64,000 nt of DNA from Rhodocyclales bacterium (lineage in GTDB: Bacteria > Pseudomonadota > Gammaproteobacteria > Burkholderiales > Rhodocyclaceae): contig PQAF01000028.1 of NCBI GenBank assembly GCA_003105015.1, forward strand, positions 285,814-349,813, given 5' to 3'. The stretch's first letter is position 1; each line of letters opens with the position of its first letter. The notes under the pieces are model-generated. The model was not told where the DNA came from. It searched no databases and saw only the letters and a list, made by a program, of their open reading frames with translations. The position numbers and the translations under genes were made by a program. Below are positions 11,343-19,256 of this stretch, one piece after another.

Positions 11343-12220
11343 CGCGTCGTCTCCTCGAGCGGGGGTTCGGGTTTGCGGAAGAAGGGCACGCGCTTCAGCC
11401 ACAGCCGCAGCGCCTGCCAGTGGATGCGCGCCATCACGCCCAGCGTCATCCACGGATAGCCGAAGAAGGCGCGCAGGAGCCGGGCGCCGGTGAGCGGCGC
11501 GGCGCGGCCGGAAATGGACGTGTGCAGCAGGTCGCCGTCGGCGTCGGCGAGGTCCACGCGTGCCAGGCGGCGCGGGTCGTCGAGGCGGGCGCGGAAGCGG
11601 AAGCGGTAGGTGCCGTCGAGCGCCATGAAGGGCGAGACGTGGAAGACCTTGCGCGCCGCCAGCGTCTCGTTCTCGCCGATCGGCCGACCGTCGGCATGGG
11701 CGACGAGGTAGTTGTGGCGCTCGCCGAAGGTGTTGTTCACCTCGGCCAGCACGGCAACCAGCGCCCCGCCGCGGTCGTGGCAGTACCAGAAGCTGACCGG
11801 GTTGAAGACGTAGCCCAGCATGCGCGGGAAGCACTGCAGCCAGACTTCGCCGTCGGCATCGGCGCCCTCGCGCGCCAGCAGCGCACGGATCCAGGGCAGC
11901 GGGTGCGAACCGTCGCGCGCGCCGTGGTCGGCGTAGCGGAAGGAGAACAGGTTAGGCCGGTTTACCGAGAAAAACGGCGCGTCCGCCTCGTCCAGCCGAT
12001 CGAGCGGCAGCAGCAGGCCGAACACCGGATAGACGAAGCGGTGCTGCGCCGGCCGCAGCCGGCGGTGCATCACCGTGCCGAAGAGGATGCGGGCGCCGAT
12101 CACTGGACTACCCTCCCCCCCAACCCCCTCCCCATGGAAGGGGGTGACGATGGTTCGCCGCTGCGCGGCTCCATGTGGTGGCTGCGCCATCCTTGGGGCG
12201 GCCCGGCGGATGGCGCTCAT
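11339..12220 (-). CDS. DUF1365 protein
   Basis: DUF1365 protein with the family landmarks GTVMHRRLRPAQHRFVYPVFGLLLPLD, FFSVNRPNLFSFRY, GYVFNPVSFWYCHD, EVNNTFGERHNYL and KVFHVSPFM. Function unproven; it is nearly always beside a cyclopropane-synthase-like and an FAD oxidoreductase gene, suggesting one step of the same fatty-acid modification. Start is ambiguous: ATG 12220 overlaps the upstream stop (293 residues), but the first 40 codons run through a CCCTC-rich repeat and do not look like the family. GTG 12103 gives 254 residues and a normal N-terminus. The repeat insertion seems to have pushed the original start away from the upstream gene. Confidence 0.85.
   Translation of the reverse strand: MSAIRRAAPRMAQPPHGAAQRRTIVTPFHGEGVGGEGSPVIGARILFGTVMHRRLRPAQHRFVYPVFGLLLPLDRLDEADAPFFSVNRPNLFSFRYADHGARDGSHPLPWIRALLAREGADADGEVWLQCFPRMLGYVFNPVSFWYCHDRGGALVAVLAEVNNTFGERHNYLVAHADGRPIGENETLAARKVFHVSPFMALDGTYRFRFRARLDDPRRLARVDLADADGDLLHTSISGRAAPLTGARLLRAFFGYPWMTLGVMARIHWQALRLWLKRVPFFRKPEPPLEETTR
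12112..12160. repeat. CCCTC-rich hairpin repeat
   Basis: Arms CCCCCT (12124-12129) and AGGGGG (12139-12144) around CCATGG, preceded by CCCTCCCCCC. Similar elements are scattered in GC-rich betaproteobacterial genomes. Here it lies at the junction of two genes and is read as the N-terminal extension of the DUF1365 frame. Confidence 0.5.
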
Positions 12221-13512
12221 GCCGCCTTGCCCAACTTGCCGTGCCAGGGCGCGCGGCAGCCGAAGGCGCCGGCCACGGCGAGCCCGGAGCGCAGGCCGTC
12301 CTCGTGGAAGCCGTAGCCGCTCCAGGCGCCGCAGAACCAGACGCGGTCGCGCCCAGAGAGGGCGGGCAGCTCGCGCTGGGCGGCAATGGCCGGGCCGTCG
12401 AAGATCGGGTGCGCGTAGGTGAATGAGGCGAGCGTCTTTTCCTGTGCCGGCGCCTGTTGCGGATTGAGCGTCACCACCACCGGCTGGCGGAAGGGCAGCG
12501 GCTGCAGGCGGTTGATGAGGTAGGACACCGACACCGGGCCGGCCTCGGCGCCTTCGCGGCGCGACAGGTAGTTCCAGGCCGACCAGAGGCCGCGGTCGCG
12601 CGGCAGCAGCGCGGCGTCGGTGTGCAGCACGGCGTGGTTGGGCTGGTAGCGGATGGCGGAGAGCACGCGCCGCTCGGCCGGGCTGGCGTCCTCGTCGAGG
12701 ATGGAGAGCGCCTGGTCGCTGTGGCAGGCGAGCACGACGTGGTCGAATTCCTCCACCTCGCGGTCGTGTGCCAGCAGCATGCCGCGCGGCGTGCGGAAGA
12801 CGCGCCGCACCGGCGTGCCGAGGCGGATATCCTCGATGTCCGCGGCGAGCTTGTGCACGTATTCGCGCGCGCCGCCCTGCACGGTGCGCCACAGCGGCCG
12901 GTCGAAGACCTGCAGCAGGCCGTGGTTGTGGCTGAAGCGCACGAAGGTGGCGAGCGGGTAGTCGAGCATGCGGCCGGCCGGGCAGGACCAGATCGCCGCC
13001 GCCATCGGCAGCAGGTACCAGTCGCGGAAGGCGCGCGAGTAGCCGCCGGCGTCGAGATAGGCGCGCAGGGTCATCGACTCGTCGGCCTCGCGCTGCAGCC
13101 AGGCCACGCTCTCGCGGTTGAAGCGCAGGATGTCGGACAGCATGCGCCAGAACTCCGGCCGCACCAGGTTGCGCTTCTGGCCGAACACCGTGGCCAGGCT
13201 GGAGCCGGCCCATTCGAGTCGCGGCGCCTCGAGGCTGACGGCGAAGGACATCTCGCTCTCGATGCTGTCCACGCCGAGATGCGCGAACAGCGCCGTGAGG
13301 TTGGGGTAGGTCTTGTGGTTGAAGACGAGGAAGCCGGTGTCGACGGGATGGGAGACGCCGTCGAGCGTGACGTCAACGGTGTTCGTGTGGCCGCCCAGGC
13401 GCGGCGCCGCCTCGTAGAGGGTGACGGCGTGCCGCTGCGCCAGCAGCCATGCGGCGGAGAGGCCCGAGATGCCCGAGCCGACGACGGCGATGCGCTTGCG
13501 CCGGGCGATCAT
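12217..13512 (-). CDS. FAD-dependent amine-oxidase-like oxidoreductase
   Basis: A 431-residue flavoprotein: Rossmann motif VVGSGISGLSAAWLLAQRH at residues 10-28 and YEAAPRLGGHTNTVDV, then HPVDTGFLVFNHKTYPNL, the AAAIWSCPAGRMLDYP segment and a C-terminal FAD site VWFCGAWSGYGFHEDGLRSG. It belongs to the NAD/FAD-binding proteins found next to cfa and DUF1365 (RSP_1091 type in Rhodobacter); in furan-fatty-acid pathways a related enzyme desaturates the methylated acyl chain. Overlaps folE2 by four bases. Exact substrate inferred only from context. Confidence 0.9.
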   Translation of the reverse strand: MIARRKRIAVVGSGISGLSAAWLLAQRHAVTLYEAAPRLGGHTNTVDVTLDGVSHPVDTGFLVFNHKTYPNLTALFAHLGVDSIESEMSFAVSLEAPRLEWAGSSLATVFGQKRNLVRPEFWRMLSDILRFNRESVAWLQREADESMTLRAYLDAGGYSRAFRDWYLLPMAAAIWSCPAGRMLDYPLATFVRFSHNHGLLQVFDRPLWRTVQGGAREYVHKLAADIEDIRLGTPVRRVFRTPRGMLLAHDREVEEFDHVVLACHSDQALSILDEDASPAERRVLSAIRYQPNHAVLHTDAALLPRDRGLWSAWNYLSRREGAEAGPVSVSYLINRLQPLPFRQPVVVTLNPQQAPAQEKTLASFTYAHPIFDGPAIAAQRELPALSGRDRVWFCGAWSGYGFHEDGLRSGLAVAGAFGCRAPWHGKLGKAA

Positions 13513-14318
13513 GCCGCCTCCCCGTTGCTGCCGCTGATCTCGGCATAGGCCGAGTGGTTGTGGATGGACTCGAAGTTCTCCGATTTCACCGTCCATGCGG
13601 CGATGCGCGGCTCGCGCTTCAGGCGCAGGGCGATGTCGCGCACCAGGTCCTCGACGAACTTCGGGTTGTCGTAGGCGCGCTCGGTGACCCATTTCTCGTC
13701 CGGGCGCTTGAGGAGGCCGAACACCTCGCAGGAGGCCTCCTCCTCGGCCAAGCGCAGCAGCTCGTCGGGCGTCATCGGCTCGCGCAGGCGCACGGCCAGC
13801 GTGATGTGCGAGCGCTGGTTGTGGGCGCCATAGTCGGAGATCTTCTTCGAGCAGGGGCACAGGCTCGTCACCGGCGCCACAACTTCCATGTGCAGCTCGG
13901 CGGCGCAGCCCGGGCGCTTTTCCGCGCGCAGGCGGACGTCGTAGTCGAGCAGGCTCTCGACGCCGGAGACCGGCGCCTCCTTGGAGACGAAGTAGGGGAA
14001 GGCCAGCTCGATCTCGCCACTGTCGGCCTCGAGGCGGCGCAGCATCTCGTCGAGCATGCGCAGCAGGCGCTCCATGGTCAGGGCCGGGCGCTTCTTTTCC
14101 AGCAACTCGACGAAGCGCGACATATGGGTGCCCTTGACCTCGGGCGGCAGGCCGACGGCCATGTTGACTTCGGCCACGGTGTGCTGCACCTGGCCCTGTC
14201 CGTCGAACAGGGCGAGGGGATAGCGCAGGCCCTTGACGCCGACCTTGTCGATCGCCTGCTGGCGATGGTCGGCGCTGGCCTGGATGTCGGGCAGGAAGAT
14301 TCTTTCGGGTGCGTTCAT
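13509..14318 (-). CDS. folE2: GTP cyclohydrolase FolE2 (type IB)
   Basis: Converts GTP to 7,8-dihydroneopterin triphosphate, the entry to folate synthesis. The 269-residue product matches the zinc-independent type IB family: LPDIQASADHRQQAIDKVGVK, EVNMAVGLPPEVKGTHMSRF, SLCPCSKKISDYGAHNQRS with the key Cys, and the ERAYDNPKFVEDLVRDIA helix. I chose ATG 14318 because GGAG lies eight bases before it; an upstream ATG at 14330 would add only four residues. In this light-type operon it may supply pterin/folate for the methenyltetrahydrofolate antenna of the neighbouring photolyase, an inference. Confidence 0.93.
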   Translation of the reverse strand: MNAPERIFLPDIQASADHRQQAIDKVGVKGLRYPLALFDGQGQVQHTVAEVNMAVGLPPEVKGTHMSRFVELLEKKRPALTMERLLRMLDEMLRRLEADSGEIELAFPYFVSKEAPVSGVESLLDYDVRLRAEKRPGCAAELHMEVVAPVTSLCPCSKKISDYGAHNQRSHITLAVRLREPMTPDELLRLAEEEASCEVFGLLKRPDEKWVTERAYDNPKFVEDLVRDIALRLKREPRIAAWTVKSENFESIHNHSAYAEISGSNGEAA

Positions 14319-14357
14319 GCTTGTCTCCATTGCGGTTGGGTCGTCGAAATCATGGGT

Positions 14358-14588
14358 TCAGCCGGCCACGGTGACCGGGCGCGGTTGCGTATGGCCGCAG
14401 GGCGCCGGTGCCGGGCCCCGAACGGGGTTGTGATAGAGCAGCATCAGACGGAGGCTTTCGCTGTCCTGGACAAAGACGCAATCCTTTGGATGGGTAGCCT
14501 GTCGTTCCGTCGGTACGTTTTCCATGCCTGCGGCCATGAAGGTCGCAAAGAGCGCGCTGACAAAGAGAATGGAATGTACGGTTTTCAT
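14358..14588 (-). CDS. Small exported protein, first gene of the light-type operon
   Basis: A 76-residue frame with a clear signal peptide (MKTVHSILFVSALFATFMAAG) and a short mature part reading PKDCVFVQDSESLRLMLLYHN then a Pro-rich tail. It starts 25-30 bases after the leftward promoter and its ribosome-binding AGGA is part of the palindrome at 14593-14603. A further palindrome copy lies inside it (14462-14472). I do not recognise the family. Its position as leader of the operon, with a matching ribosome site, supports it being translated, though it might be only a leader peptide. Confidence 0.55.
   Translation of the reverse strand: MKTVHSILFVSALFATFMAAGMENVPTERQATHPKDCVFVQDSESLRLMLLYHNPVRGPAPAPCGHTQPRPVTVAG
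14462..14472. promoter_or_regulatory. Palindrome TGTCCTGGACA, distal copy
   Basis: Same 11-bp palindrome as the two promoter-proximal copies, 120 bases inside the transcribed region and within the small exported-protein gene. It may act as an auxiliary operator for looping or cooperative binding. Confidence 0.5.
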
Positions 14589-14592
14589 ATAA

Positions 14593-14603
14593 TGTCCTGG
14601 ACA
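14593..14603. promoter_or_regulatory. Palindromic operator TGTCCTGGACA
   Basis: Overlaps the rightward -35 (TGGACA, 14598-14603), lies just downstream of the leftward start site and contains the AGGA ribosome site of the small exported protein. Its position would allow repression of both directions by the LitR-like regulator. Confidence 0.65.
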
Positions 14604-14626
14604 AAACATGTGCGTGTCGCTAATAT
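14598..14626 (+). promoter_or_regulatory. Rightward promoter for the litR-phrB-cupin genes
   Basis: TGGACA at 14598-14603, 17-base spacer, TAATAT at 14621-14626. The -35 is half of the palindromic operator. The -10 is shared with the leftward promoter. Confidence 0.6.
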
Positions 14627-14650
14627 AAGCATCAGAACTTCATCTGTCAA
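14622..14650 (-). promoter_or_regulatory. Leftward promoter for the folE2-cfa operon
   Basis: On the minus strand TTGACA at 14650-14645, a 17-base spacer and TATATT at 14627-14622: a near-consensus sigma-70 promoter. It overlaps the rightward promoter face to face and is flanked by two palindromic operators. Confidence 0.68.
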
Positions 14651-14654
14651 GTAA

Positions 14655-14667
14655 TTGTCCAGGACAA
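14655..14667. promoter_or_regulatory. Palindromic operator TTGTCCAGGACAA
   Basis: A 13-bp perfect palindrome around a central A. It lies immediately upstream of the leftward -35 and supplies the AGGA ribosome site three bases before the litR ATG, so binding could block both promoter access and translation start. Confidence 0.65.
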
Positions 14668-14669
14668 AT

Positions 14670-15575
14670 ATGAACAAAACTTTGCTGAGCATTGCGGCCG
14701 TGGAGCGCGAAACCGGGCTGGGCAAGGACACCTTGCGCGTCTGGGAGCGCCGCTACGGCTTTCCCCGGCCCGAGCGCGACCAGCACGGCGAGCGCGCCTA
14801 TCCTCTTGAACAGGTGGAGAAACTGCGTCTGATCAAGCGCCTGATGGGGCAGGGCTGGCGTCCCGGAAGGCTGATGGCGACGCCCGATGAGGATCTTGCC
14901 AGTCTGGCCGGACCGGCCGAGACGCCCGTCGCCGCGGAGGACAAGGGCGCCCTGGCGGCCGGTGTGGTCGAACTGATCCGCAGCCACGACACCCCGGCCT
15001 TGGCCAGCGCGCTGCGGCAGGCCCTGCATCGCCAGGGGTTGCAGCAGTTCGTTCTCGAGTCGGTCAGCGCGCTCAACCGCGCCGTGGGCGAAGCCTGGAT
15101 GCGCGGCGAGATACAGGTCTTCGAAGAACACCTGTATACGGAACAGATGCAGGCCCTGCTGCGCCAGGCCATCGCCTCGCTGCCGCCGGGCACGGGGCGT
15201 CCGCGCGTCCTGCTCACCACGGTGCCCGAGGAGCAGCACGTGCTCGGCATCCTGATGACCGAGGCGCTGCTCACGCTGGAGGGTGCGTCCTGCGTGTCGC
15301 TCGGCACGCAGACGCCGCTCGCCGACATCCGCCAGGCGGCGCTGGCGCACCGCGCCGACATCGTCGCCCTGTCGTTCTCGGCGGCGTTTCCGCAGCGGCA
15401 GGTGCTGCCGCTGCTCGCCAAGCTGCGCGAGATGCTGCCGGCCGCCATGGAGATCTGGGCCGGCGGCGCCGGCGTCGAGCGCCTCGGCGCGCCGGACGGC
15501 GTGCGGCTCATCACCGATCTGGCGCAGGCGATGCAAGCGCTGGCGGACTGGCGCAGCGACATGCCGGCGGACTGA
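14670..15575 (+). CDS. litR: MerR-family cobalamin-dependent photoreceptor regulator (LitR/CarH type)
   Basis: A 301-residue regulator. Residues 1-75 form a MerR winged helix ([26 protein letters not shown] with the MerR wing [13 protein letters not shown]). Residues 80-300 match a B12-binding module: [12 protein letters not shown] fits the Wx9EH signature that caps adenosylcobalamin (Trp near 143), and EEQHVLG fits E/DxHxxG with the axial His near 190. CarH/LitR proteins repress in the dark with adenosylcobalamin and release DNA on illumination. ATG 14670 follows AGGA; a TTG at 14655 would lie inside the operator and is rejected. Two bases separate it from the photolyase gene. Light response is predicted, not shown. 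Confidence 0.85.
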   Translation: MNKTLLSIAAVERETGLGKDTLRVWERRYGFPRPERDQHGERAYPLEQVEKLRLIKRLMGQGWRPGRLMATPDEDLASLAGPAETPVAAEDKGALAAGVVELIRSHDTPALASALRQALHRQGLQQFVLESVSALNRAVGEAWMRGEIQVFEEHLYTEQMQALLRQAIASLPPGTGRPRVLLTTVPEEQHVLGILMTEALLTLEGASCVSLGTQTPLADIRQAALAHRADIVALSFSAAFPQRQVLPLLAKLREMLPAAMEIWAGGAGVERLGAPDGVRLITDLAQAMQALADWRSDMPAD

Positions 15576-15577
15576 GC

Positions 15578-17002
15578 ATGGCCCCGCGCCAAGGCGGCGC
15601 GCTGGCCTGGCTGCGCCGCGACCTGCGCCTGGACGACAATGCCGCGCTCGGACACGCGCTGTCGAAGCACGGACGCGTCTTCTGCGCCTTCGTCTTCGAC
15701 ACGGAAATCCTCGACGCGCTGGAGAGCCGCACCGAGCGGCGCGTGGACTTCATCTGGCAGTCGGTGCGCGAACTGCGCGAGCGGCTGCGCTTGGCGGGCG
15801 GCGAGCTGATCGCCCTGCACGGCCGCGCGCGCGAGGAGGTGCCGCGCCTGGCCGCTGCGCTCGGCGTGGACACGGTGGTCGTGGCAGAGGATTATGAGCC
15901 GGCGGCGGTGGATCGCGACCGCGCGGTTGCCGAAAGCTTGCGTGACCTCGGCATCGCTTTCGCCGCCGTCAAAGATACCGTTGTCTTCGCCGGGAGCGAA
16001 TTGCTCACGCAGGCCGGGCGTCCGTTCACCGTCTTCACGCCCTACAAGAATGCCTGGCTGAAGCTGGCCGGCGAGGCGGAGCTGGCGCCGCGCCTGGCGG
16101 AGCGGGACCTGAAGCGCCTGGCCAAGCCGCCGATGGCGACGCGCCTGCAGGAACTGCGCGAACTGGGCTTCGAGCCGACCGATCTTGCCGCTGCCGGCAT
16201 CCGATCAGGCGAGTCAGGCGCACGGCAGACCTTGGAGGATTTCCTCGGCCGCATCGACCGCTACCACGAGCAGCGCGACTACCCGTCGCTCGACGCGACC
16301 TCCGGGCTGGCCATCCACAACCGCTTCGGCACGATCTCCATCCGCTGTCTGGTGCGTGCGGCGCGCGAGCGCCGTACCGCGGGGGCTGACTCCTGGCTGG
16401 CGGAGCTGATCTGGCGCGACTTCTTCTTCCAGGTGCTGCACCACCACCCGCGCGCGGCGCAGGAAGCCTTCCGGCCGCAGTTCGCCCGCATCGAGTGGCC
16501 GAACGACGCGCGGCTCTTCGCGGCCTGGCGCGAGGGGCGCACCGGCTACCCGCTCGTCGACGCCGCCATGCGGCAGCTGAACGCCACGGGAAACATGCAC
16601 AACCGCCTGCGCATGGTGGTCGCCTCGTTTCTGGTCAAGGATCTGCTCGTCGACTGGCGCCGGGGCGAACAGTACTTCGCGGCGAAACTGAACGACTTCG
16701 ACCTCGCCGCCAACAATGGCAACTGGCAGTGGGCGGCGTCGACCGGCTGCGATGCGCAGCCGTGGTTCCGCATCTTCAACCCCGTCGCGCAGTCGCAGAA
16801 GTTCGACGCGCAGGGGGAATTCATCCGCCGCTGGGTGCCGGAGCTGGCGAGCGTGCCGGCGAAATGCATCCATGCGCCGTGGATGATGCCCCCGCCCACG
16901 CAGGCCGTCTGCGGCTGTATCATCGGCCGCGACTACCCGGCCCCCGCCGTCGACCACGCCGTGCAGCGCCAACGCGCCCTGGCGCTCTACAAGAAAGCCT
17001 GA
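15578..17002 (+). CDS. phrB: Deoxyribodipyrimidine photolyase (class I CPD)
   Basis: A 474-residue blue-light repair enzyme that splits cyclobutane pyrimidine dimers using reduced FAD and usually a folate antenna. N-terminal antenna domain from [20 protein letters not shown] domain with [39 protein letters not shown] and the FAD-contacting [33 protein letters not shown]-terminal [10 protein letters not shown] and [11 protein letters not shown]. Co-transcribed with the LitR-like regulator, as in other light-induced loci. A minus-strand 24-bp-motif copy lies at 16370-16393. Confidence 0.96.
   Translation: MAPRQGGALAWLRRDLRLDDNAALGHALSKHGRVFCAFVFDTEILDALESRTERRVDFIWQSVRELRERLRLAGGELIALHGRAREEVPRLAAALGVDTVVVAEDYEPAAVDRDRAVAESLRDLGIAFAAVKDTVVFAGSELLTQAGRPFTVFTPYKNAWLKLAGEAELAPRLAERDLKRLAKPPMATRLQELRELGFEPTDLAAAGIRSGESGARQTLEDFLGRIDRYHEQRDYPSLDATSGLAIHNRFGTISIRCLVRAARERRTAGADSWLAELIWRDFFFQVLHHHPRAAQEAFRPQFARIEWPNDARLFAAWREGRTGYPLVDAAMRQLNATGNMHNRLRMVVASFLVKDLLVDWRRGEQYFAAKLNDFDLAANNGNWQWAASTGCDAQPWFRIFNPVAQSQKFDAQGEFIRRWVPELASVPAKCIHAPWMMPPPTQAVCGCIIGRDYPAPAVDHAVQRQRALALYKKA
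16370..16393 (-). repeat. Dispersed 24-bp motif, degenerate copy
   Basis: On the minus strand GGAGTCAG, eleven bases, CGGCG: two mismatches in the left box. Read in the photolyase sense strand it encodes RRTAGADS. Confidence 0.4.
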
Positions 17003-17004
17003 CC

Positions 17005-17370
17005 ATGAAGACCCGCCTCGCCGACATCGCGCCCTACATCACCAAGGACGGCTCGGAGATCCGCGAACTGATGCATCCGGATCATCACGGCAACCGCGCC
17101 CAGAGCCTGGCCGAGGCCGTGGTGCCGGCCGGCGCGCGCACGCGGCTGCACCGCCACCGCGAGACCGAGGAGCTCTACCACGTCACCTCGGGCGAGGGCC
17201 TGCTTACGCTCGGCGGGGAAAAGATAAAAGTCAGTCCCGGCGACACGGCGCTGATCCCGCCGGGGACGCCGCACTGCATCGAGGCCACCGGCGCCGGACC
17301 GCTGCACATCCTCTGCTGCTGCAGCCCGGCCTACCGGCATGAGGACACCGAGCTTCTGGATCAGCCCTGA
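17005..17370 (+). CDS. Cupin-domain protein
   Basis: A 121-residue single cupin barrel: motif 1 GARTRLHRHRETEELYHVTSGEG (metal ligands H, H, E) and motif 2 PGDTALIPPGTPHCIEA (third His). Small cupins of this type bind a metal and act as isomerases, sensors or storage domains; the ligand is unknown. Two bases after the photolyase stop, so probably the third gene of the litR operon. The 24-bp dispersed motif is in the sense direction exactly over KVSPGDTA. Its 3' end overlaps the convergent antiporter gene by ten bases. Confidence 0.85.
   Translation: MKTRLADIAPYITKDGSEIRELMHPDHHGNRAQSLAEAVVPAGARTRLHRHRETEELYHVTSGEGLLTLGGEKIKVSPGDTALIPPGTPHCIEATGAGPLHILCCCSPAYRHEDTELLDQP
17227..17250 (+). repeat. 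Dispersed 24-bp motif, best-scoring copy
   Basis: AAAGTCAGTC at 17227 and GACACGGCG ending at 17250. In frame in the cupin gene (KVSPGDTA). Confidence 0.75.
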
Positions 17371-18443
17371 TGCCGCTCGCGCCAGTGGCGCGCTGCGAAC
17401 ACCGCCAGCGTGACGGCGGTGAGGGGGATGACTACGGTTGTCATCGCCGTGCCGAAGGTGTCGAGCAGGTCGTGCTGCTGCGATGCCAGCAGCAGGTAGG
17501 CCGTGTAGGCGAAGAAATAGGCAAGGAACAGCGCGCCTTCCCAGCGTGCGATGACGTGCCCCGTGAAGAAGATCGGCAGGCAGGCCAGCGCGACGCCGAT
17601 CATCACGAGAAGGTCGAAGTTGAGCATCGCCGGCGGCACCGGCAGGGCGTGCGGCGCCACCAGACTGGAGAGGCCGAGCACGCCGAGCAGGTTGAAGGTG
17701 TTGCTGCCGATGACGTTGCCGACGGCGATGTCGCGCTCCCCGCGCAGCGTGGCGACGAGCGAGGTGGCCACCTCGGGCATCGAAGTGCCGGCGGCGACGA
17801 TGGTCAGGCCGATCACCATCTCGGAGAGGCCCAGCGCGCGGGCGAAGCTCACCGCCGCATCGACCAGCCAGTTGGCGCCGAGCACCAGCAGCGCCAGTCC
17901 GCCGCCGATCAGCGCCAGTTGCACCGCCCAGTGGCGATCCCAGGCGCCGGCGGCCGGCGCGGCGAGTTCCTGCGCGTATTCGTCCTGCGTCTCCCGGCTC
18001 TCCCGCCGGCTCTGCCGGATGAGGAAAACCGTGTAGGCGACGAGCAGGCCGAACAGCAGGGCGCCGTCGCCGCGGCCGAGGCCGCCGTCGAGGGCCACTC
18101 CGAACACCAGCAGCGAGGCGCCGATCATCAGCGGCACCTCCTGGCGGATCAGCTGCGGTGCCACCAGCAGGGGCGCCACCAGCGCCGAGAGGCCGAGGAT
18201 GAAGAGCACGTTGAAGATGTTGCTGCCGACCACGTTGCCCAGCGCGATATCCACCTGGCCGCCCCAGGAAGAGCGCACCGACACGGCCATCTCCGGCGCG
18301 CTGGTGCCGAAGGCGACCACGGTGAGCCCCACCACCAGCGGCGAAATGCCGAACGACAGCGCCAGCTTCGACGCGCCGCGCACCAGGAGCTGGGCGCCGG
18401 CGACCAGCATGGCCAGGCCGAACACGAACATTGCGATGGTCAT
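17361..18443 (-). CDS. Calcium/sodium antiporter (YrbG/CaCA family)
   Basis: A 360-residue inner-membrane protein with two inverted halves, each carrying an alpha-repeat: VVGLTVVAFGTSAPEMAVSV with ALGNVVGSNIFNVLFILG, and VIGLTIVAAGTSMPEVATSL with AVGNVIGSNTFNLLGVLG. This is the signature of K+-dependent or -independent Na+/Ca2+ exchangers. A hydrophilic loop (RRESRETQDEYAQEL) links the halves. Start MTIAMFVFG at 18443; longer frames lack support. Overlaps the convergent cupin gene by ten bases. Confidence 0.93.
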   Translation of the reverse strand: MTIAMFVFGLAMLVAGAQLLVRGASKLALSFGISPLVVGLTVVAFGTSAPEMAVSVRSSWGGQVDIALGNVVGSNIFNVLFILGLSALVAPLLVAPQLIRQEVPLMIGASLLVFGVALDGGLGRGDGALLFGLLVAYTVFLIRQSRRESRETQDEYAQELAAPAAGAWDRHWAVQLALIGGGLALLVLGANWLVDAAVSFARALGLSEMVIGLTIVAAGTSMPEVATSLVATLRGERDIAVGNVIGSNTFNLLGVLGLSSLVAPHALPVPPAMLNFDLLVMIGVALACLPIFFTGHVIARWEGALFLAYFFAYTAYLLLASQQHDLLDTFGTAMTTVVIPLTAVTLAVFAARHWRERHQG

Positions 18444-18557
18444 TTGGACATCCAGGTAGTTGCGGACGCGGCAGCATAGCCGAATTCCGGTCCGTCCTGA
18501 AAAATCGGTCTGCGCGGGGCGCCGGGCGCACCTGCCGGTCTGTAGAATCCTGACGAC

Positions 18558-19238
18558 ATGCTGAAGAGGGCAATCCTGGAAAGTGCGGAAGGCCGCATGC
18601 TGATCGCCGGCCTGGCCCTGGCCGTCCTGCTGCTGCTCGGCCTCGGCATCGGCTGGACGCTGTTTCCCGAGAACATCCTCCAGTACGCGGCCATGACCGG
18701 GCTGAACCTGCTGATCGGCCCGGGGGCGGGCATGAGCTTCGGCTACGCCAGCGGGATGAGCCACCTGCAGGTGGTGCCGCTCAACATGCTGGTCGAGACC
18801 CTGCACGTACTCGTCTTCTATCCGCTGTTCGTCCTTGGCTGGCGGCACCTGCTCGACCTGCCGGCGCTGAAGTCCTTCGTCGCCCGCATGCACGAGGCGG
18901 CCGAGATGCGCGGCGGCATGGTGCGCAAGTTCGGCATGGCCGGCCTGGTCGTCTTCGTCTTCGTGCCGTTCTGGATGACCGGGCCGGTGGTCGGCTCGAT
19001 CATCGGCTTCCTGATCGGCCTGCGCCCGTGGGTGAACCTCGCCATCGTGCTGACGACCACCTACGTGGCCATCAGCCTGTGGGCCCTGCTGCTGAACGAG
19101 TTGAGCGCCTGGGCGGCGACCTTCGACCGCCTGGCGCCGTGGGCTTTGCTGGTGGCCATCGTCCTGATCGTCGCCGCCGGCCACCTGCTGCATCGGCGCC
19201 GGAACAGCCGCGCGGCAGGTCCGGCAGAGCGAAACTGA
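18558..19238 (+). CDS. Small multidrug-export-like membrane protein (PF06695 type)
   Basis: A 226-residue polytopic protein with about five hydrophobic helices. The central VPFWMTGPVVGSIIGFLIGL segment and the cytoplasmic RMHEAAEMRGGMVRKFGMAGL resemble the Sm_multidrug_ex/DUF family of predicted small exporters or DedA-like proteins. Substrate unknown. Monocistronic between two minus-strand genes; TAGAAT at 18543-18548 may be its -10, nine bases before the start codon, leaving almost no leader. Confidence 0.7.
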   Translation: MLKRAILESAEGRMLIAGLALAVLLLLGLGIGWTLFPENILQYAAMTGLNLLIGPGAGMSFGYASGMSHLQVVPLNMLVETLHVLVFYPLFVLGWRHLLDLPALKSFVARMHEAAEMRGGMVRKFGMAGLVVFVFVPFWMTGPVVGSIIGFLIGLRPWVNLAIVLTTTYVAISLWALLLNELSAWAATFDRLAPWALLVAIVLIVAAGHLLHRRRNSRAAGPAERN

Positions 19239-19256
19239 ATCGGGCGCGAGCCGCGT

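Noticed and set aside
14655..14669. TTG start adding five codons to the LitR-like regulator
   Set aside because: It would put the coding start inside the operator and before the AGGA that serves ATG 14670.
17361..19193. Longer minus-strand frame extending the antiporter gene
   Set aside because: The upstream part is His/Gln/Asp-rich shadow of the plus-strand membrane protein gene; the exchanger begins at MTIAMF.
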